From Pirellulaceae bacterium (GTDB lineage Bacteria; Planctomycetota; Planctomycetia; Pirellulales; Pirellulaceae), in the NCBI GenBank assembly GCA_018402565.1, contig JAGYIQ010000006.1, positions 248,001-312,000 on the forward strand: a stretch of 64,000 nt of DNA, in the 5' to 3' direction. Made by a program: the position numbers and the translations under genes. Of the stretch, positions 26,139 through 37,100 are shown in pieces. Under the pieces are notes generated by a model. It had not been told where the DNA came from. It worked only from the letters and a program-made list of their open reading frames with translations, and made no database searches. Within the stretch, counting starts at the first letter, position 1; every line of letters starts with the position of its first letter.

Positions 26139-27136
26139 GACTCGGGGGTGCCTTCCAATCGCTTGCCGGTGAGATGGATAAAGACATCATCGAGCGTCGC
26201 GCCGCGGGTGACCAGATCGCTCAGGACCCGCCCCTCTTGTCGGACCAAGTCGATCAACGCGGTCAGGACGGCGGGCAGGTGCTGGCAGGCCAAGCGAATC
26301 TCGGCGCCCTCGGCCTCTACCAAAGAGACGGTCGGGAGTTGCCGCAGCCGCTCCAGCCAAGGTTCCTCGGCCACTTCGACTTGTTGGGGCGTTGCGACTG
26401 GGGCGCAGGTGAAGCGGACGATGTGGTCGCCGCCCAGCGAGCGGATCAGCTGCTCGGGCGTGCCCAATGCGATGACTTGGCCTTGGTCGAAGATCGCCAC
26501 GCGATCACAGAGCCGCTGGGCTTCGTCCATGTAATGAGTCGTGAGCAGAATCGTGCGGCCTTGAGCGCGAAGTCGACCGATGATCTCCCAGACTTCTCGG
26601 CGACTGGTGGGGTCCAGGCCCGTGGTCGGCTCATCGAGGAACAGCAACTCGGGATCGGAGACGACCGCACAGGCCACCGCCAGGCGTTGTTTCTGGCCGC
26701 CCGACAATTTGTTGACGCGAGCGTTGGCTTTTTCCTGCAAACTGACACTGGCCAGGGCCTGGTCGACGGTCCAAGCTTGTCGATAGAACGAGCGAAACAG
26801 GCGGACGGTCTCTTGCACGGTGAGGTCGTCGCTGAGGATCGTCTCTTGCAGCGACACGCCGATCCGCTGGCGGATCTCCCGAGCGTCGCTGTCCCAGCTC
26901 CGCCCCAGCACTCTGACCTGGCCGGCGGTGGCGGGCAGGAGTCCTTCGAGGATCTCCATGGTGGTCGTCTTGCCGGCACCGTTCGGGCCCAACACCCCGA
27001 AACACTCGCCGTAGTGCACTTGCAAATCCACGCCTTGAACTGCCTCCACGGGCGGCCGCGTCGGGTACGTTTTGCGCAGACCGCGGCAATCGATCGCGAA
27101 GGCCTGGTCGGGTTGAGCGGCAACGGAATGCAGCAT
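26135..27136 (-). CDS. ABC transporter ATP-binding protein
   Basis: The 333-residue ATPase partner of the adjacent permease. Walker A is GPNGAGKTTTMEILEGLL, the Q-loop IGVSLQETILSDDLTV, the signature KLSGGQKQRLAVACAVVSDP, Walker B LLFLDEPTTGLDPTSRREVW, and the switch His is in ILLTTHYMDEAQRLCDRV. This is the CcmA/DRA subfamily that drives ABC-2 exporters, with the usual C-terminal extension. The ATG at 27136 is chosen because the upstream reading is not protein-like; no Shine-Dalgarno is evident. It is divergent from the oxidoreductase gene across 251 bp. Confidence 0.92.
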   Translation of the reverse strand: MLHSVAAQPDQAFAIDCRGLRKTYPTRPPVEAVQGVDLQVHYGECFGVLGPNGAGKTTTMEILEGLLPATAGQVRVLGRSWDSDAREIRQRIGVSLQETILSDDLTVQETVRLFRSFYRQAWTVDQALASVSLQEKANARVNKLSGGQKQRLAVACAVVSDPELLFLDEPTTGLDPTSRREVWEIIGRLRAQGRTILLTTHYMDEAQRLCDRVAIFDQGQVIALGTPEQLIRSLGGDHIVRFTCAPVATPQQVEVAEEPWLERLRQLPTVSLVEAEGAEIRLACQHLPAVLTALIDLVRQEGRVLSDLVTRGATLDDVFIHLTGKRLEGTPES

Positions 27137-27387
27137 GGAGGGGGGGTACCGAACGCTGGATGATGGGACATGCCGAGGGCCACCACTTGGATGGCCTCGC
27201 GGGGGCAATTCTAGGGCAAGGAACACTGCCTGCCAATCGCCGCGGCGGGCGGACTGGTTGAGTTCCCGACGGGCATGCGTCATACTGGCACGCCGTAGAA
27301 TCGCCTTCGTGGCCGCTGGGGTGGAGTCCCTCGGAGTGCGGGCGAGCAATGTTATGGTCACACGAGTATCGAGCAAGAGGATTCGCA

Positions 27388-28518
27388 ATGAAGCCGCTGA
27401 ACATTGGGTTGGTTGGGTATGGATTCATGGGACGTACGCACTCCAATGCCTACGCCAGTGTGAATCATTTTTTTGACTTGGAATACCGACCCGTGCTCAA
27501 GGCGGTCTGCGGGCGCGACGCCGCTCAAGCCAAGACGTTCGCCGATCGATGGGGTTACGAATCGATTGAAACCGATTGGCGCGCCTTGATCAAACGGTCC
27601 GACATCGACGCGATCGATATCTGTACACCGAACAACCTGCACAAGGAGATCGCGATTGCTGCGGCGGAGGCAGGCAAGATGGTGCTGTGCGAGAAGCCGC
27701 TGTCGATGGACACGGCGGAGGGCGAGTTGATGTGCGAGGCGGTCGAGAAGGCCGGCGTGGCCAACACCGTTTGGTACAACTATCGTCGTGTGCCGGCTGT
27801 CAGCTTGGCCAAGCAGTTGATCGACGAGGGCCGTCTGGGTCGGATCTTTCACTATCGCGCCCAGTTCCTGCAGGACTGGACGATCTCGGCTGACTTGCCT
27901 CAAGGCGGCACGGCCCTCTGGCGGTTGGACGCCGCGGCGGCCGGTAGCGGCGTGACCGGCGACCTGTTGGCGCACTGCATCGACACGGCGTTGTGGCTCA
28001 ATGGCGGCATGCAGTCGGTAACGGCGATGACGGAAACGTTCGTCAAGGAACGCACGCACACGCTGACCGGGAAGGTCGAGAAAGTCGGGATCGACGATGC
28101 TTGCGCTTTCATGTGCCGCTTCGATAACGGTTCGTTGGGACTGTTCGAATCCACCCGCTACGCTCGTGGTCACAAGGCGCTCTATACCCTGGAGATCAAC
28201 GGCGAACACGCCTCGATTCGCTGGGATTTGCACGACCTGCATCGCTTGGAATACTTCGATCATCGCGACGACTCGTTGGTCCGCGGTTGGCGGAGCGTGC
28301 ACGTCACCGACGGAGACATGCCCTACATGAAGCATTGGTGGGTACCGGGCCTGCAGATCGGCTACGAGCACTCGTTTATTCATCAAGTCGCCGATTTCTT
28401 GGCGGGGATCGCAGCCGGGACACCTGTCTCTCCGACCTTCCGCGAGGCGCTGGAAACCCAGAAAGTCTGCGACGCGGTGCTGGCCAGCGGCAAGGATCGG
28501 GCATGGCACGAGGTCTGA
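27388..28518 (+). CDS. Gfo/Idh/MocA-family oxidoreductase
   Basis: A 376-residue NAD(P)-dependent dehydrogenase, probably acting on a sugar or inositol-like substrate. The Rossmann motif is LNIGLVGYGFMGRTHSNAY, the catalytic Lys lies in VLCEKPLSMD, and GVTGDLLAHCIDTALWLNGG carries the conserved Asp and His of the active site. FREALETQKVCDAVLAS is the usual end. The ATG at 27388 has AAGAGGA nine bases upstream. The family is heavily expanded in planctomycetes, so the substrate cannot be guessed. A long antisense open frame (27358-28509) is its shadow. Confidence 0.92.
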   Translation: MKPLNIGLVGYGFMGRTHSNAYASVNHFFDLEYRPVLKAVCGRDAAQAKTFADRWGYESIETDWRALIKRSDIDAIDICTPNNLHKEIAIAAAEAGKMVLCEKPLSMDTAEGELMCEAVEKAGVANTVWYNYRRVPAVSLAKQLIDEGRLGRIFHYRAQFLQDWTISADLPQGGTALWRLDAAAAGSGVTGDLLAHCIDTALWLNGGMQSVTAMTETFVKERTHTLTGKVEKVGIDDACAFMCRFDNGSLGLFESTRYARGHKALYTLEINGEHASIRWDLHDLHRLEYFDHRDDSLVRGWRSVHVTDGDMPYMKHWWVPGLQIGYEHSFIHQVADFLAGIAAGTPVSPTFREALETQKVCDAVLASGKDRAWHEV

Positions 28519-28544
28519 GCCCGGCTTGTGGCAAAAAAATTTGC

Positions 28545-28572
28545 TTGCCAGGAAAAAAATTGAGATTAGTCT
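28545..28572 (+). promoter_or_regulatory. Weak candidate promoter for the PEP-CTERM protein
   Basis: TTGCCA at 28545, 16 bp, TAGTCT at 28567, about 195 bp before the ATG. The -35 matches five of six positions and the -10 three. The leader that would follow contains two copies of a GC-rich motif around ACGTCCGAC and GCGGCCG. Confidence 0.25.
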
Positions 28573-28766
28573 AGAGGCCGCGGGGAAGGGTCACGCTAGG
28601 CGGCGTTGTTCCGGCGTGGGTGCCCGCGTGGACTGGGCCCACAACCGCCAGGCTCGCGTCGGGACGTCCGACTGCGGCCGGGCCGGCGTCGGTACGTCCG
28701 ACAGCGGCCGCGCCGGCGGCCTACCAGACGATATCTCTACACCGTTCCTCGGCTCGACTTACCACC

Positions 28767-30197
28767 ATGAACAAGCGAATGATTTCTCGACTAGCGTTCT
28801 TGGTGACCCTGTCGTGGGGCGTGTTCGTCGGTTTGGGCAGCGGCGGCGAGCTGCTGGCTCAGGCCCACAAAGAGGCCGTGGGCTACAACGCCCTGGTGGC
28901 GGCCGTCGGTTCCGGTCTGGAAGATGGCTCGGGGATCCAGGTCGCAATGGTCGAGGTCCCCTCGGGTTCGGCCTATCTGCCCAACATGGCCAACGCCGAG
29001 TTCTTGGGAAAGACGGTCAACGACGGCAGCGGAACAAACAGCGGTAGCACTGGGCATGCAACCGACGTCGGACGATTCTACTTCGGGAATACTTCCAGTC
29101 TCACCGCCGGCATCGACTTATTTAGCGGCTACAACGTGAACCATTGGCTAGAAAGTCGCTTGGCTCCTGGCGGGGCGGGTACGCCGCTGGCGGAGGCGTA
29201 TCGGGTCTCCAGTCACGCTTACATTGGCGACGGGGACAACACAGCAACGGCTGAGAATCTGCTGATGCGTATGGACCACTATGTCAATCAGAACGGTACC
29301 ACCGTGGTGGTGGGAACTTCGAACGTTGACAGCCAAAACATTCCAAACCTGTTCACACATGGCTACAACGTGATTGCGGTGGGAAGCAGCTCGGGCCTCC
29401 ATGGTCATGGTTCCACGACGATTTATGGCGCCGGTCGAACTCGACCTGACTTGGTCGCGCCCTTGAGCTTCAGCAGTTGGAACACGGGCTTGGTCAGCTC
29501 CGCCGCGGCCCTGCTGCACGACAAGGCCGACAACATGGGCGGCGATGCCCCGGATGCGTGGCGGCCCGAAGTGATCAAGTCGATCCTGATGTCCGGCGCT
29601 AGTAAAGAACCATTCGCCAGTTGGGATCGCACGAATACTCGACCGATCGACGAACGGTTTGGAGCCGGACAACTGAACATTTTTAATAGCTATTTTATCA
29701 TGGACGGTGGGCAGTTCGACGGCAGTTTGGGCGTGCCGACCGAGGCGATTGGTCTGCGAGGCTGGGACTACGAGGCCTCGTTGAACGAATCTGCCATCCA
29801 GTCTTACCGCTTGGAGATCGGGCCCGGCGGCGTGTCAGACCTGTCGGTAATGTTGAACTGGAACATGCAAATCATCGACACGGATCCGTCCGAAAGTGTG
29901 TTCGCTCCGGCCACTCAGCTTGCGAACCTGGGCCTGAGCCTGTGGGACGAGAACGAGACCCTGATCGATTGGAGTAACAGCTCGGTCGATAATGTGGAGC
30001 ACTTGTATCTAGAATTTTTGGCCACCGGCAGTTATACCTTACGCGTCGAAAATCATTCGGACTTTGCCAGCAGTTTCGCACTGTCTTGGCGGATGACAGC
30101 CGTCCCCGAACCAGGGTCCGGGGGCGTGCTGTTATTTTTATGTCTCGGGCTCTGTGCCCGTCGCGGCCCGCGGACTCGCCACCGGCCGCAAACGTAA
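28767..30197 (+). CDS. Secreted subtilase-like protein with PEP-CTERM signal
   Basis: A 476-residue exported protein. A signal peptide (MISRLAFLVTLSWGVFVGLG) precedes a peptidase S8-like domain. The His motif is GHATDVGRFYFG and the Ser motif WNTGLVSSAAALLHDKA, like HGTxVAG and GTSxAAP. The expected Asp motif is IQVAMVEVPSG, where Glu stands in place of Asp. A beta-rich C-terminal domain ending TGSYTLRVENHSDFASSFAL resembles a P-domain or pre-peptidase domain. The C-terminus is a PEP-CTERM signal: VPEPG, a hydrophobic run and RRGPRTRHR, so cell-surface sorting is predicted. It may be a low-activity protease or pseudoprotease. Start at ATG 28767. Confidence 0.72.
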   Translation: MNKRMISRLAFLVTLSWGVFVGLGSGGELLAQAHKEAVGYNALVAAVGSGLEDGSGIQVAMVEVPSGSAYLPNMANAEFLGKTVNDGSGTNSGSTGHATDVGRFYFGNTSSLTAGIDLFSGYNVNHWLESRLAPGGAGTPLAEAYRVSSHAYIGDGDNTATAENLLMRMDHYVNQNGTTVVVGTSNVDSQNIPNLFTHGYNVIAVGSSSGLHGHGSTTIYGAGRTRPDLVAPLSFSSWNTGLVSSAAALLHDKADNMGGDAPDAWRPEVIKSILMSGASKEPFASWDRTNTRPIDERFGAGQLNIFNSYFIMDGGQFDGSLGVPTEAIGLRGWDYEASLNESAIQSYRLEIGPGGVSDLSVMLNWNMQIIDTDPSESVFAPATQLANLGLSLWDENETLIDWSNSSVDNVEHLYLEFLATGSYTLRVENHSDFASSFALSWRMTAVPEPGSGGVLLFLCLGLCARRGPRTRHRPQT

Positions 30198-30549
30198 TCC
30201 CGTACCTGCCTCGGAGCGTTTCTCACGGGGGGACTGCCTCGGATAAACGGTTCCGGGCTACTTGTTCCAGGGGCCGCCGACTTGAATGTTCACGTTGTCG
30301 GGTGCTTCGCGGTCAGGGATAGGCCCGCCGGGTCGCGTCCGCGGCGTCCTGCCTCCGCACGGATTCTTCTCGAAATGGGGCTGGACGAGAGCTCAGCCAG
30401 CACTGCCTTCGGTACACATCGGGTAGAATTCCGCTCGTTTGAGGTTGGCTGGGGAACTTTTAGGCGGCGGTCAATGTCAAAGGACAGGTGATCGGTTGAC
30501 ATCGTTGCTGCGCGGACGGTGTGCTTAGGCCGTTTTTTGGATAGCTATC
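30198..30549. other. Intergenic region, 352 bp
   Basis: Precedes the giant protein locus. A perfect -35 hexamer TTGACA at 30496 has no good -10 at the usual distance. On the minus strand an open stretch of about 43 codons ending at 30258 finishes EAPDNVNIQVGGPWNK, which looks like a protein C-terminus but has no upstream body; it may be a gene remnant. Confidence 0.4.
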
Positions 30550-33500
30550 ATGACTGACTTCGGTGTAATTTGCCCGCGATTCTTGCTGCGACTACGGGGC
30601 GTTGGTTGGGTCATCTGGGGGGCTTGGTTCAGTCTGGCGGTGTTGATGCCGCCGACCCCTCTGTGGTCGAACGCTCCCGGCCGCGTGACCCAAGAGGAGG
30701 GATTGTCGTCTCCGCCGGGCACCAGCCCGACGACTCAAGACGCGACGGCAACGACGGACTCGACAGCAACCATGGATCCCACGGGCCCAACGGCAACCAC
30801 GGATCCCACGTCAACGGCGGTCGACGAGCGACTGGGTTTGCCTGGATGGTTGGTCGAGCAGTCGATCTATATCCCCTACGATCACATCAAAGATCAGTTT
30901 GAACGAGACGGTCGTGGCGTTTTTATTCCTTACGAACAATTTAACGAATTGTGGCAGCGAGCGCAGCAGAACCAACCGCCGGTGGCGTCGCCTGCGTTGC
31001 CGGTCCTCCACGCGGTGGTCATGGCGAATAGCCGCGCGAAGTTGGAGCGGACCCTGGTCCGCGTTGACTCGAGCATCAGTCTTGAGTTTTTGCAGACGGG
31101 TTGGCACCGCGTGCCATTGGGATTGACGGGCTGTGCGATTCAATCCGCCGAATTGGATGGTCTGCCGTGCAGACTGATGCAAACGGCTGATGGAAGCTTT
31201 GAATTGGTCCACCAAGTTGAGCAGATCGGGCGGGTCGAATTGCGTTTACAGTATGTCTTGAACGTGACGTTGACGGGCAGCGAGAACCGAGTGGCCTGGC
31301 CGGTGCCGTCGGCAGCGATCAATCGTTGGGAGATCTCTATCGACCAACCGGATGTGGATATTACTGTTTTGCCGGCCGTCGTCATCTCGACGGGTATGCA
31401 AGATTCGACGGTCCCGTCGGTTCCGGCATCCAACGGGGATTCGGCGAACGCTTCGCCGACGGAGGATAACGCGACCTCAGCGACGGACCCTGTCAACCCG
31501 GAAGTGTCAACCGTCACCGCCCTCTTGGGCAACTCCAAGACGATCGATCTCCGCTGGACGCCGCGGAGCTTGGGCGCCGAGGGGCTCGAAGCGTTGTTGT
31601 CCTTGCAAACAAGCTTAACGGCCGACGTCCAAGCCAATCTCGTGCGTTTGAGGCACGAATTGGCGATCAACGTTCAACGAGCGGCGATCGACGCCGTGGA
31701 CCTGGAGGTTCCCCCCGGACTGCGGATCGTCAACGTGTTATCCGACGGAGTCAAGCGGTGGCAGGTGACCGGCGAGCGACCGCTGTTGCGAGTCGAGCTG
31801 TTTGAGCCACGGCAAGGCGACTTGCGATTGAGCATCGAGACGGAACAGGAGCTAGTTGGTGCCAACGACCAGGCGCGAAAGTTGACCGTGCAGCCCATCC
31901 AACTGCCCAATGCCACACGGCAACCGGGTAATGTCACGATCACCAGTGACAAGGACTTGCGCATCGATGTGTTAGGTACGATTGGCTTGAGCCGGGTCAA
32001 CGAGGCAGTGGTCGCCAAGGGCATCGATCCGACTGCCGCTCTCAGGTTTGCCTATTCAGCGGTACCGTATCAACTGGATTTGCAAGTCGTGGAATGGGAG
32101 CCAGCGATCGATGCGCAACAGCGGATATCGGCTCAAATGCAATCACGTCAAATTGAAACGCAGACGCGATTTTTGTTTGACGTAAGACAACGCGGCATCT
32201 TTCAGATCCCTTTGCAGGTGGGTACCGACTTGGAGATCGTCGCCGTTCGTGGTCTGGCGGAGGGCGCGTACCAAGCGGTTCGAGTGGAAAAGTTTAGTCG
32301 GTCCACCGAACAGCCGGATCGGGTGTTGGTGCAACTGGCAGCCGAGGCCCGCGGTACGATTGGCGTGGTTGTTTTCACCACGCAGAAACTACCCGATCCG
32401 GGGTTGGTCGATGCCAATGCTGCGCCGCTCCCGGTGACATTGGCCTGGCCACGCGTGCCGGCGGATTTTGTTGAGTCGTTCCAGGGACAGCTGCTCCTTT
32501 CGGCTCCTGAGAGCTTGGAACTCAGCGTCGACGCGGCCACAACCAATCAATTTCGCAATCAAGCCTTGGAAGGCGCTCCCAGCAGTGGGGCCGGAGTCCA
32601 ACAGTTCACGTACGTGTTCCCGGAAGGTGTGACAACATTTGGATTATTGGCCAGTGTCCGTCGGCCGCAGGTGTTTGTAGACCAGATCAATACGGTGGCC
32701 ATCGAATCGGGCCTGTGGCGATGTGCCGTCGACTTGGACTACGACGTCCGGTTCAGTCCAGTGCAGGAGCTGCGGGTCGATGTCCCCCAGGATTTGGCGA
32801 GTCGCGTTCGAGTGACCTCTGGCAATTTGACCGCTCGAGCCATCCAGCCGCAGCCGAACGATGTGGCCGAAGGCATGGTGGCATGGCAGTTGTCTGGCGC
32901 CAAACCCCTGCTGGGTCGCGGCAGTGTGCAACTGGGTTGGGACCTGACCGTTCCCGAAATTGCTGTTGGGCAACGTGCCACACGGCCGTTTGACACCGTG
33001 ATTGTTCGTCAAGTCGATCGAGCCCGAGGGCAGATCCTGGTCAAGCGTTCGGAGTTGTTTGATGTGCAGGTCGGAGAGGAAACGCAGGGCCTTCGCGCCA
33101 TCGACCCCGCGACGGAATTGTTCTCGGGTCGCAAGCAGGACGATGTGGCTGCGGCGTTGGAGTACGTTGGGCCGTGGAGTCTCTCGTTGCAGGTTTCTCG
33201 CTACGAGTTGTACGATCTGAAGCGAAGCAGCGTCCCTCGCAGCCTGATCCGTGCGGTGTGGTTGCGAAATCAACAGTTGTCAGTTCAGGCAATTTACCGC
33301 GTGAACAGCGTCAACCAGCGTCTGTCAATCCAAATGCCGCCCGGCTTTGATCCCGAGCAAGGGTTCGACAGTACACCGGTCCGCTTGGATGGCCAGTCGG
33401 TGGCGATCGAGCGTGGCCAGGGCAATAGTATCGTCATCCCGCTGGGTAACCGAGACCGCGACCAAACATGGCTGCTGGAATTGCGTTACACGATGCCCGT

Positions 33501-34197
33501 GTCCACCGCGTCGATGATGGGGGGATCGATACCGGTACCTACCTTTGATGATGGATGTGCGGTCCAAAAAACGCAAATGATTGTCTATTTACCGCATGAT
33601 TGGGCGCCCCTAAACTTTGGTGGACCGTGGAGCGACGATGCGGCGATGGATTCACCCGTATGGACCCGAATGACTCGGTCGTCGCAGGCCGAAGCCGAAC
33701 GGCTGCAATGGATCGTCACCCCGGTGGTACCTGTGGCGGCTCTGAGCGATTTCGAAACGGATGGATTTCCATTCCATTTCAGCAGTCTGGCTCCGCCGGC
33801 CGGCGAGGCTGGGGCATTGCAAGTTACCCTTGTGAACGTTTGGCTGTATCGTGGTCTGGTCGTCATGGTGGTATTGATTCTGGGCTTGGCACTGCTGCGT
33901 TCGTCGTGGTCCCTGCGATTGGCGGTCCTGGCAGCAGGCGTTGGCCTGTGGCTAACCGCGGGTGTCCTCTGGCCATTTGCGATCAAGCAACTCGATTACA
34001 ACAGCCTTGGTGCCACGACTTTTCTGGTCGTAGGAATGTGGGTCCTGTCAACTTTGTGGGGGACGGTGCTGGGCGTGCGCTCACGGTTCCAACAGGGAGG
34101 GGCTGCCAGCTCGGGACCAACTCCCCCGGGCGATTCCTCGGCACAAGTCGCCCCGGCCGGTCCAACTGTGAACGAGGAGCCTCGCGATGGTCAATAA
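30550..34197 (+). CDS. Giant secreted/membrane beta-rich protein, module 1
   Basis: A 1215-residue protein of unknown function. A signal-type segment (GVGWVIWGAWFSLAVLMPP) is followed by a Thr/Asp-rich linker (TATTDSTATMDPT) and a motif IYIPYDHIKDQF...VFIPYEQFNELW. About 1000 residues of alternating beta-strand sequence come next without Cys or a recognisable catalytic motif. The end has three hydrophobic helices (~1100-1180; for example LRLAVLAAGVGLWLTAGVLW) and a Pro/Ser/Gly-rich tail. The picture is a large periplasmic or surface domain anchored at its C-terminus. The last 11 bp overlap the start of the next gene, so the two are co-translated. The next protein appears to repeat this architecture. 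Confidence 0.72.
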   Translation: MTDFGVICPRFLLRLRGVGWVIWGAWFSLAVLMPPTPLWSNAPGRVTQEEGLSSPPGTSPTTQDATATTDSTATMDPTGPTATTDPTSTAVDERLGLPGWLVEQSIYIPYDHIKDQFERDGRGVFIPYEQFNELWQRAQQNQPPVASPALPVLHAVVMANSRAKLERTLVRVDSSISLEFLQTGWHRVPLGLTGCAIQSAELDGLPCRLMQTADGSFELVHQVEQIGRVELRLQYVLNVTLTGSENRVAWPVPSAAINRWEISIDQPDVDITVLPAVVISTGMQDSTVPSVPASNGDSANASPTEDNATSATDPVNPEVSTVTALLGNSKTIDLRWTPRSLGAEGLEALLSLQTSLTADVQANLVRLRHELAINVQRAAIDAVDLEVPPGLRIVNVLSDGVKRWQVTGERPLLRVELFEPRQGDLRLSIETEQELVGANDQARKLTVQPIQLPNATRQPGNVTITSDKDLRIDVLGTIGLSRVNEAVVAKGIDPTAALRFAYSAVPYQLDLQVVEWEPAIDAQQRISAQMQSRQIETQTRFLFDVRQRGIFQIPLQVGTDLEIVAVRGLAEGAYQAVRVEKFSRSTEQPDRVLVQLAAEARGTIGVVVFTTQKLPDPGLVDANAAPLPVTLAWPRVPADFVESFQGQLLLSAPESLELSVDAATTNQFRNQALEGAPSSGAGVQQFTYVFPEGVTTFGLLASVRRPQVFVDQINTVAIESGLWRCAVDLDYDVRFSPVQELRVDVPQDLASRVRVTSGNLTARAIQPQPNDVAEGMVAWQLSGAKPLLGRGSVQLGWDLTVPEIAVGQRATRPFDTVIVRQVDRARGQILVKRSELFDVQVGEETQGLRAIDPATELFSGRKQDDVAAALEYVGPWSLSLQVSRYELYDLKRSSVPRSLIRAVWLRNQQLSVQAIYRVNSVNQRLSIQMPPGFDPEQGFDSTPVRLDGQSVAIERGQGNSIVIPLGNRDRDQTWLLELRYTMPVSTASMMGGSIPVPTFDDGCAVQKTQMIVYLPHDWAPLNFGGPWSDDAAMDSPVWTRMTRSSQAEAERLQWIVTPVVPVAALSDFETDGFPFHFSSLAPPAGEAGALQVTLVNVWLYRGLVVMVVLILGLALLRSSWSLRLAVLAAGVGLWLTAGVLWPFAIKQLDYNSLGATTFLVVGMWVLSTLWGTVLGVRSRFQQGGAASSGPTPPGDSSAQVAPAGPTVNEEPRDGQ

Positions 34198-37100
34198 TCA
34201 CCGCTCAGAACGATGGTGTGTTTGGTTGGCCCTGCTGCTTGCCTGGTTGGCCGGTCCTCAGTGGTTATCCGCCCAGACAGTGGAAACCTCACAAGGGACG
34301 GACGACTGGGAGCGGTTGCGGATATTGTTTGTCCCGCAAGCAGAACTTCCCTCGGTCGTGGCCAAAGGTAACCCGCGGGTGTTGTTAACTCGCGAGGAAG
34401 CGGTCGAACTTTTGACGCAATGGCGTGCTCAAGAGGAGTTGGGGCGCCAGGCAAAAATCGATGACTTTCGCGTGATTGGACCTCTGGGGTTCGGCTGGGA
34501 GCGGGCTGAGTATGAACTGACGCTGACAGGCGAGTCGGGTCGACTGCGGGGCGCCGCGTCGGGCCAAGTCCGCGGCCAGCAGCCGGTCAGCCTGACGTTG
34601 CCTTGGAAGTCGGGTTGGTTGGAGCAGTTGACGGTCAACGAGCAATTGCCCACGTGGCACTTGGACGATCAAGGGCAGGAGTCGCTACTCTTGCCGCCGC
34701 AAGCCAAGGCCGACTTTTCAATCGACATGCAATTGCCGGTAACGACCGATTCCGTTCGGCAGTCTGTGATATTGACCCTGCCAACCGTCGCTATTGGCCG
34801 CCTGACCGCGCGAGTCAAAGGGAACGTCGAATTGATCGCTGGCGCGGCAGTGTTGTCACGAACCTATTCGGAACCTGAGGACACTACCGTTTTTGAGTTG
34901 GCTGCTGGGCACCAGTCCACGGAGCTCGTGTTTTCCTTGAATAATCGACAAAAGCAGCAAACGTTGATGTGGGATTCTCGGGCGATGATTCGAGCGGACC
35001 TGACTCGGGTGCTGGATTACTTCGAGATTCTGTTGGAGAACCGAGTCATTCAAGGCGAATTGTCGCAAGCGGCTTGGGACATACCCGCCGACCTTGAAGT
35101 CTCGCAAGTGACGGGATTGGGCGTGCGGCAATGGCAGGTCGTGGCCCGGGACGGCGGTCAGCGTCTGCAAGTGTGGTTGCATCCGGAGCAGGCTCAGCAA
35201 GTCATTCGCGTCGTGGCCTTTCGAGCACGGCCAACCACTGCCGAATTCGTGTGGGAGCCACCGACGATTGCAGCGGTTGGCGCGACACGTCAACCAAGAT
35301 TGGTGGACCTGTCGAGCACCAACGAGTGGGTGATGACCCAAGTGATCACCGCAGAAATGGACGAGGTGCCCGTGGGTGTGGCAGCGGAAATGCTGCAAGA
35401 GACGCCCGTCACACCCGATAACACGTATCGACGCTTGGGCACTTGGTACGGTACTGACTCAAGTTCACGTTTGCAAGTGTCGCTGCGCGCGGCGGCGGAT
35501 CGCTACGCGGTTACCGCCAGTCATTACCTGATGGTCGGTCAAACGGGGCTGGATGCTCGCAGCGTGTTTGTGCTCGAAAATGAAGGGGATCTGCGATTTC
35601 AGGTTCGCCTACAAATGCCGACGGGATTTCAAGTCAACGCGATAGTCGATGATCAAGGGCCGTTGCCATTTCGTAAACTGCCGACCGCCAAGGAGGGTGA
35701 TGCGACGACTGCGGACATCGAGGTGACACTGCGGCAGGGGATCGGCGGCAGCGAAAAGCGATTGGGTGCCGACTTGAACGACCAAGGACTAGGCGAGACG
35801 ACGAAGGCCGCGCCGACGGTGGTCGAGTTGGTCATCTCCAGCCGCTCGGTGCCGGAGGATTGGTACGCCAATCGAGCCACGCGATCGCTGGAGCTGACAC
35901 CCATACAAGTGCGAGATGCCCTGACCGAGTCCGGGATCTTGGCGGTCGGCGTTGCACCAGAGTTTACCATTCAATCGGTGGACTCGGGTCAGATGGTGGC
36001 GTTGGGTCGGCAAGAGCTGCTGGCCGCAAATCTCGCATCATTGGAGCCCAACTTGGCGTTCGATTTTAATGGTACGACCGGTGCGTTTTCCTTGGAACTC
36101 GGGCCAAAGACACCCGACCTGTTGGTCAATGCCGTCACGTTTTATCAAGTGGAGTCGACGCGGCAACGTGTCCACGGCGAACTGCTCATCGATGTACGCG
36201 ATGGAACGCAAGAAATCTTCCTAATCCAATTGCCAGCGACCGCGCCGGCCGCCGTTTCGTTCGAGTGCCTCCAGCCGCATGCGATTCGACAGCAGAGACG
36301 CGTCGCTGAAGTGCCCGGTCGCTGGGAAGTGCAGTTGACGTCACCCGCCGCGGGACGAGTTCACTTCACGGTCACCTACGACGTGCCGCTGGCAGTGGAT
36401 AACCAACAGGCTTATGAATTGGACGGTTTGGCAATCGTATCTGCCCCACTACAAACGCGGTTGATCTCGATCGAAGGCGCCGAGGGGCTGGCTACACAAG
36501 TCGAGGGAGTGGCGGACAAGTGGAGCTTGGATCGCTTGCCAGAAACTCAGTATCAACCGGGACGGCGCTTGTTGGGGCTATGGGAATTGGCCGCAGCACA
36601 GCCGCCGTTGACACTGACCGTTCGTGAACAAACCTTGGCCAATACTCCGTTGGCAGTGGTGCAGTCACGCTCGCTGGAGAGCCGCTTGGCGACGGACGGG
36701 ACGGTATTGACCTTCGCAACTTACGAAATCAAATCCAACGTCGGTGCCTTGTGGTTGAAACTTCCACCGACTGCCGAGCTCTGGTCGCTGACGCATCAAG
36801 GTGTGCCACAGACGGTACCGACTGCCGTCGATCGCTTGCGCATCGCCTTGCCGCAGTTGAAGGAACAACCCGTTCATCGAGTTGAGTTCTGGTATGCGGA
36901 CGTGGAGGGCTTTGATCCAGAAGCCGAGTCGTTGGCGCTGAGTGCTCCGGCTTGGTTCATGGGAGCCGACGCTGCAGATCAAGCCGAAGTCCCGGTCTTG
37001 CAAACGCAATGGCGAGTCACGCCGCCGCCGGGATGGGTGTTGCGTCAACCGTCCAGCGATTGGAGCATCGATAACGACAGCCGCTCGGAAAGTTGGTTGC

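Noticed and set aside
27358..28509. 383-residue antisense open frame
   Set aside because: Shadow of the Gfo/Idh/MocA gene, whose motifs are unambiguous.
28519..28560. TGGCAA/TTGCCA hairpin as terminator of the oxidoreductase gene
   Set aside because: The stem is followed by an A-run rather than a T-run on the transcribed strand.
30496..30527. Promoter from TTGACA at 30496
   Set aside because: No acceptable -10 hexamer at 16-18 bp despite the perfect -35.
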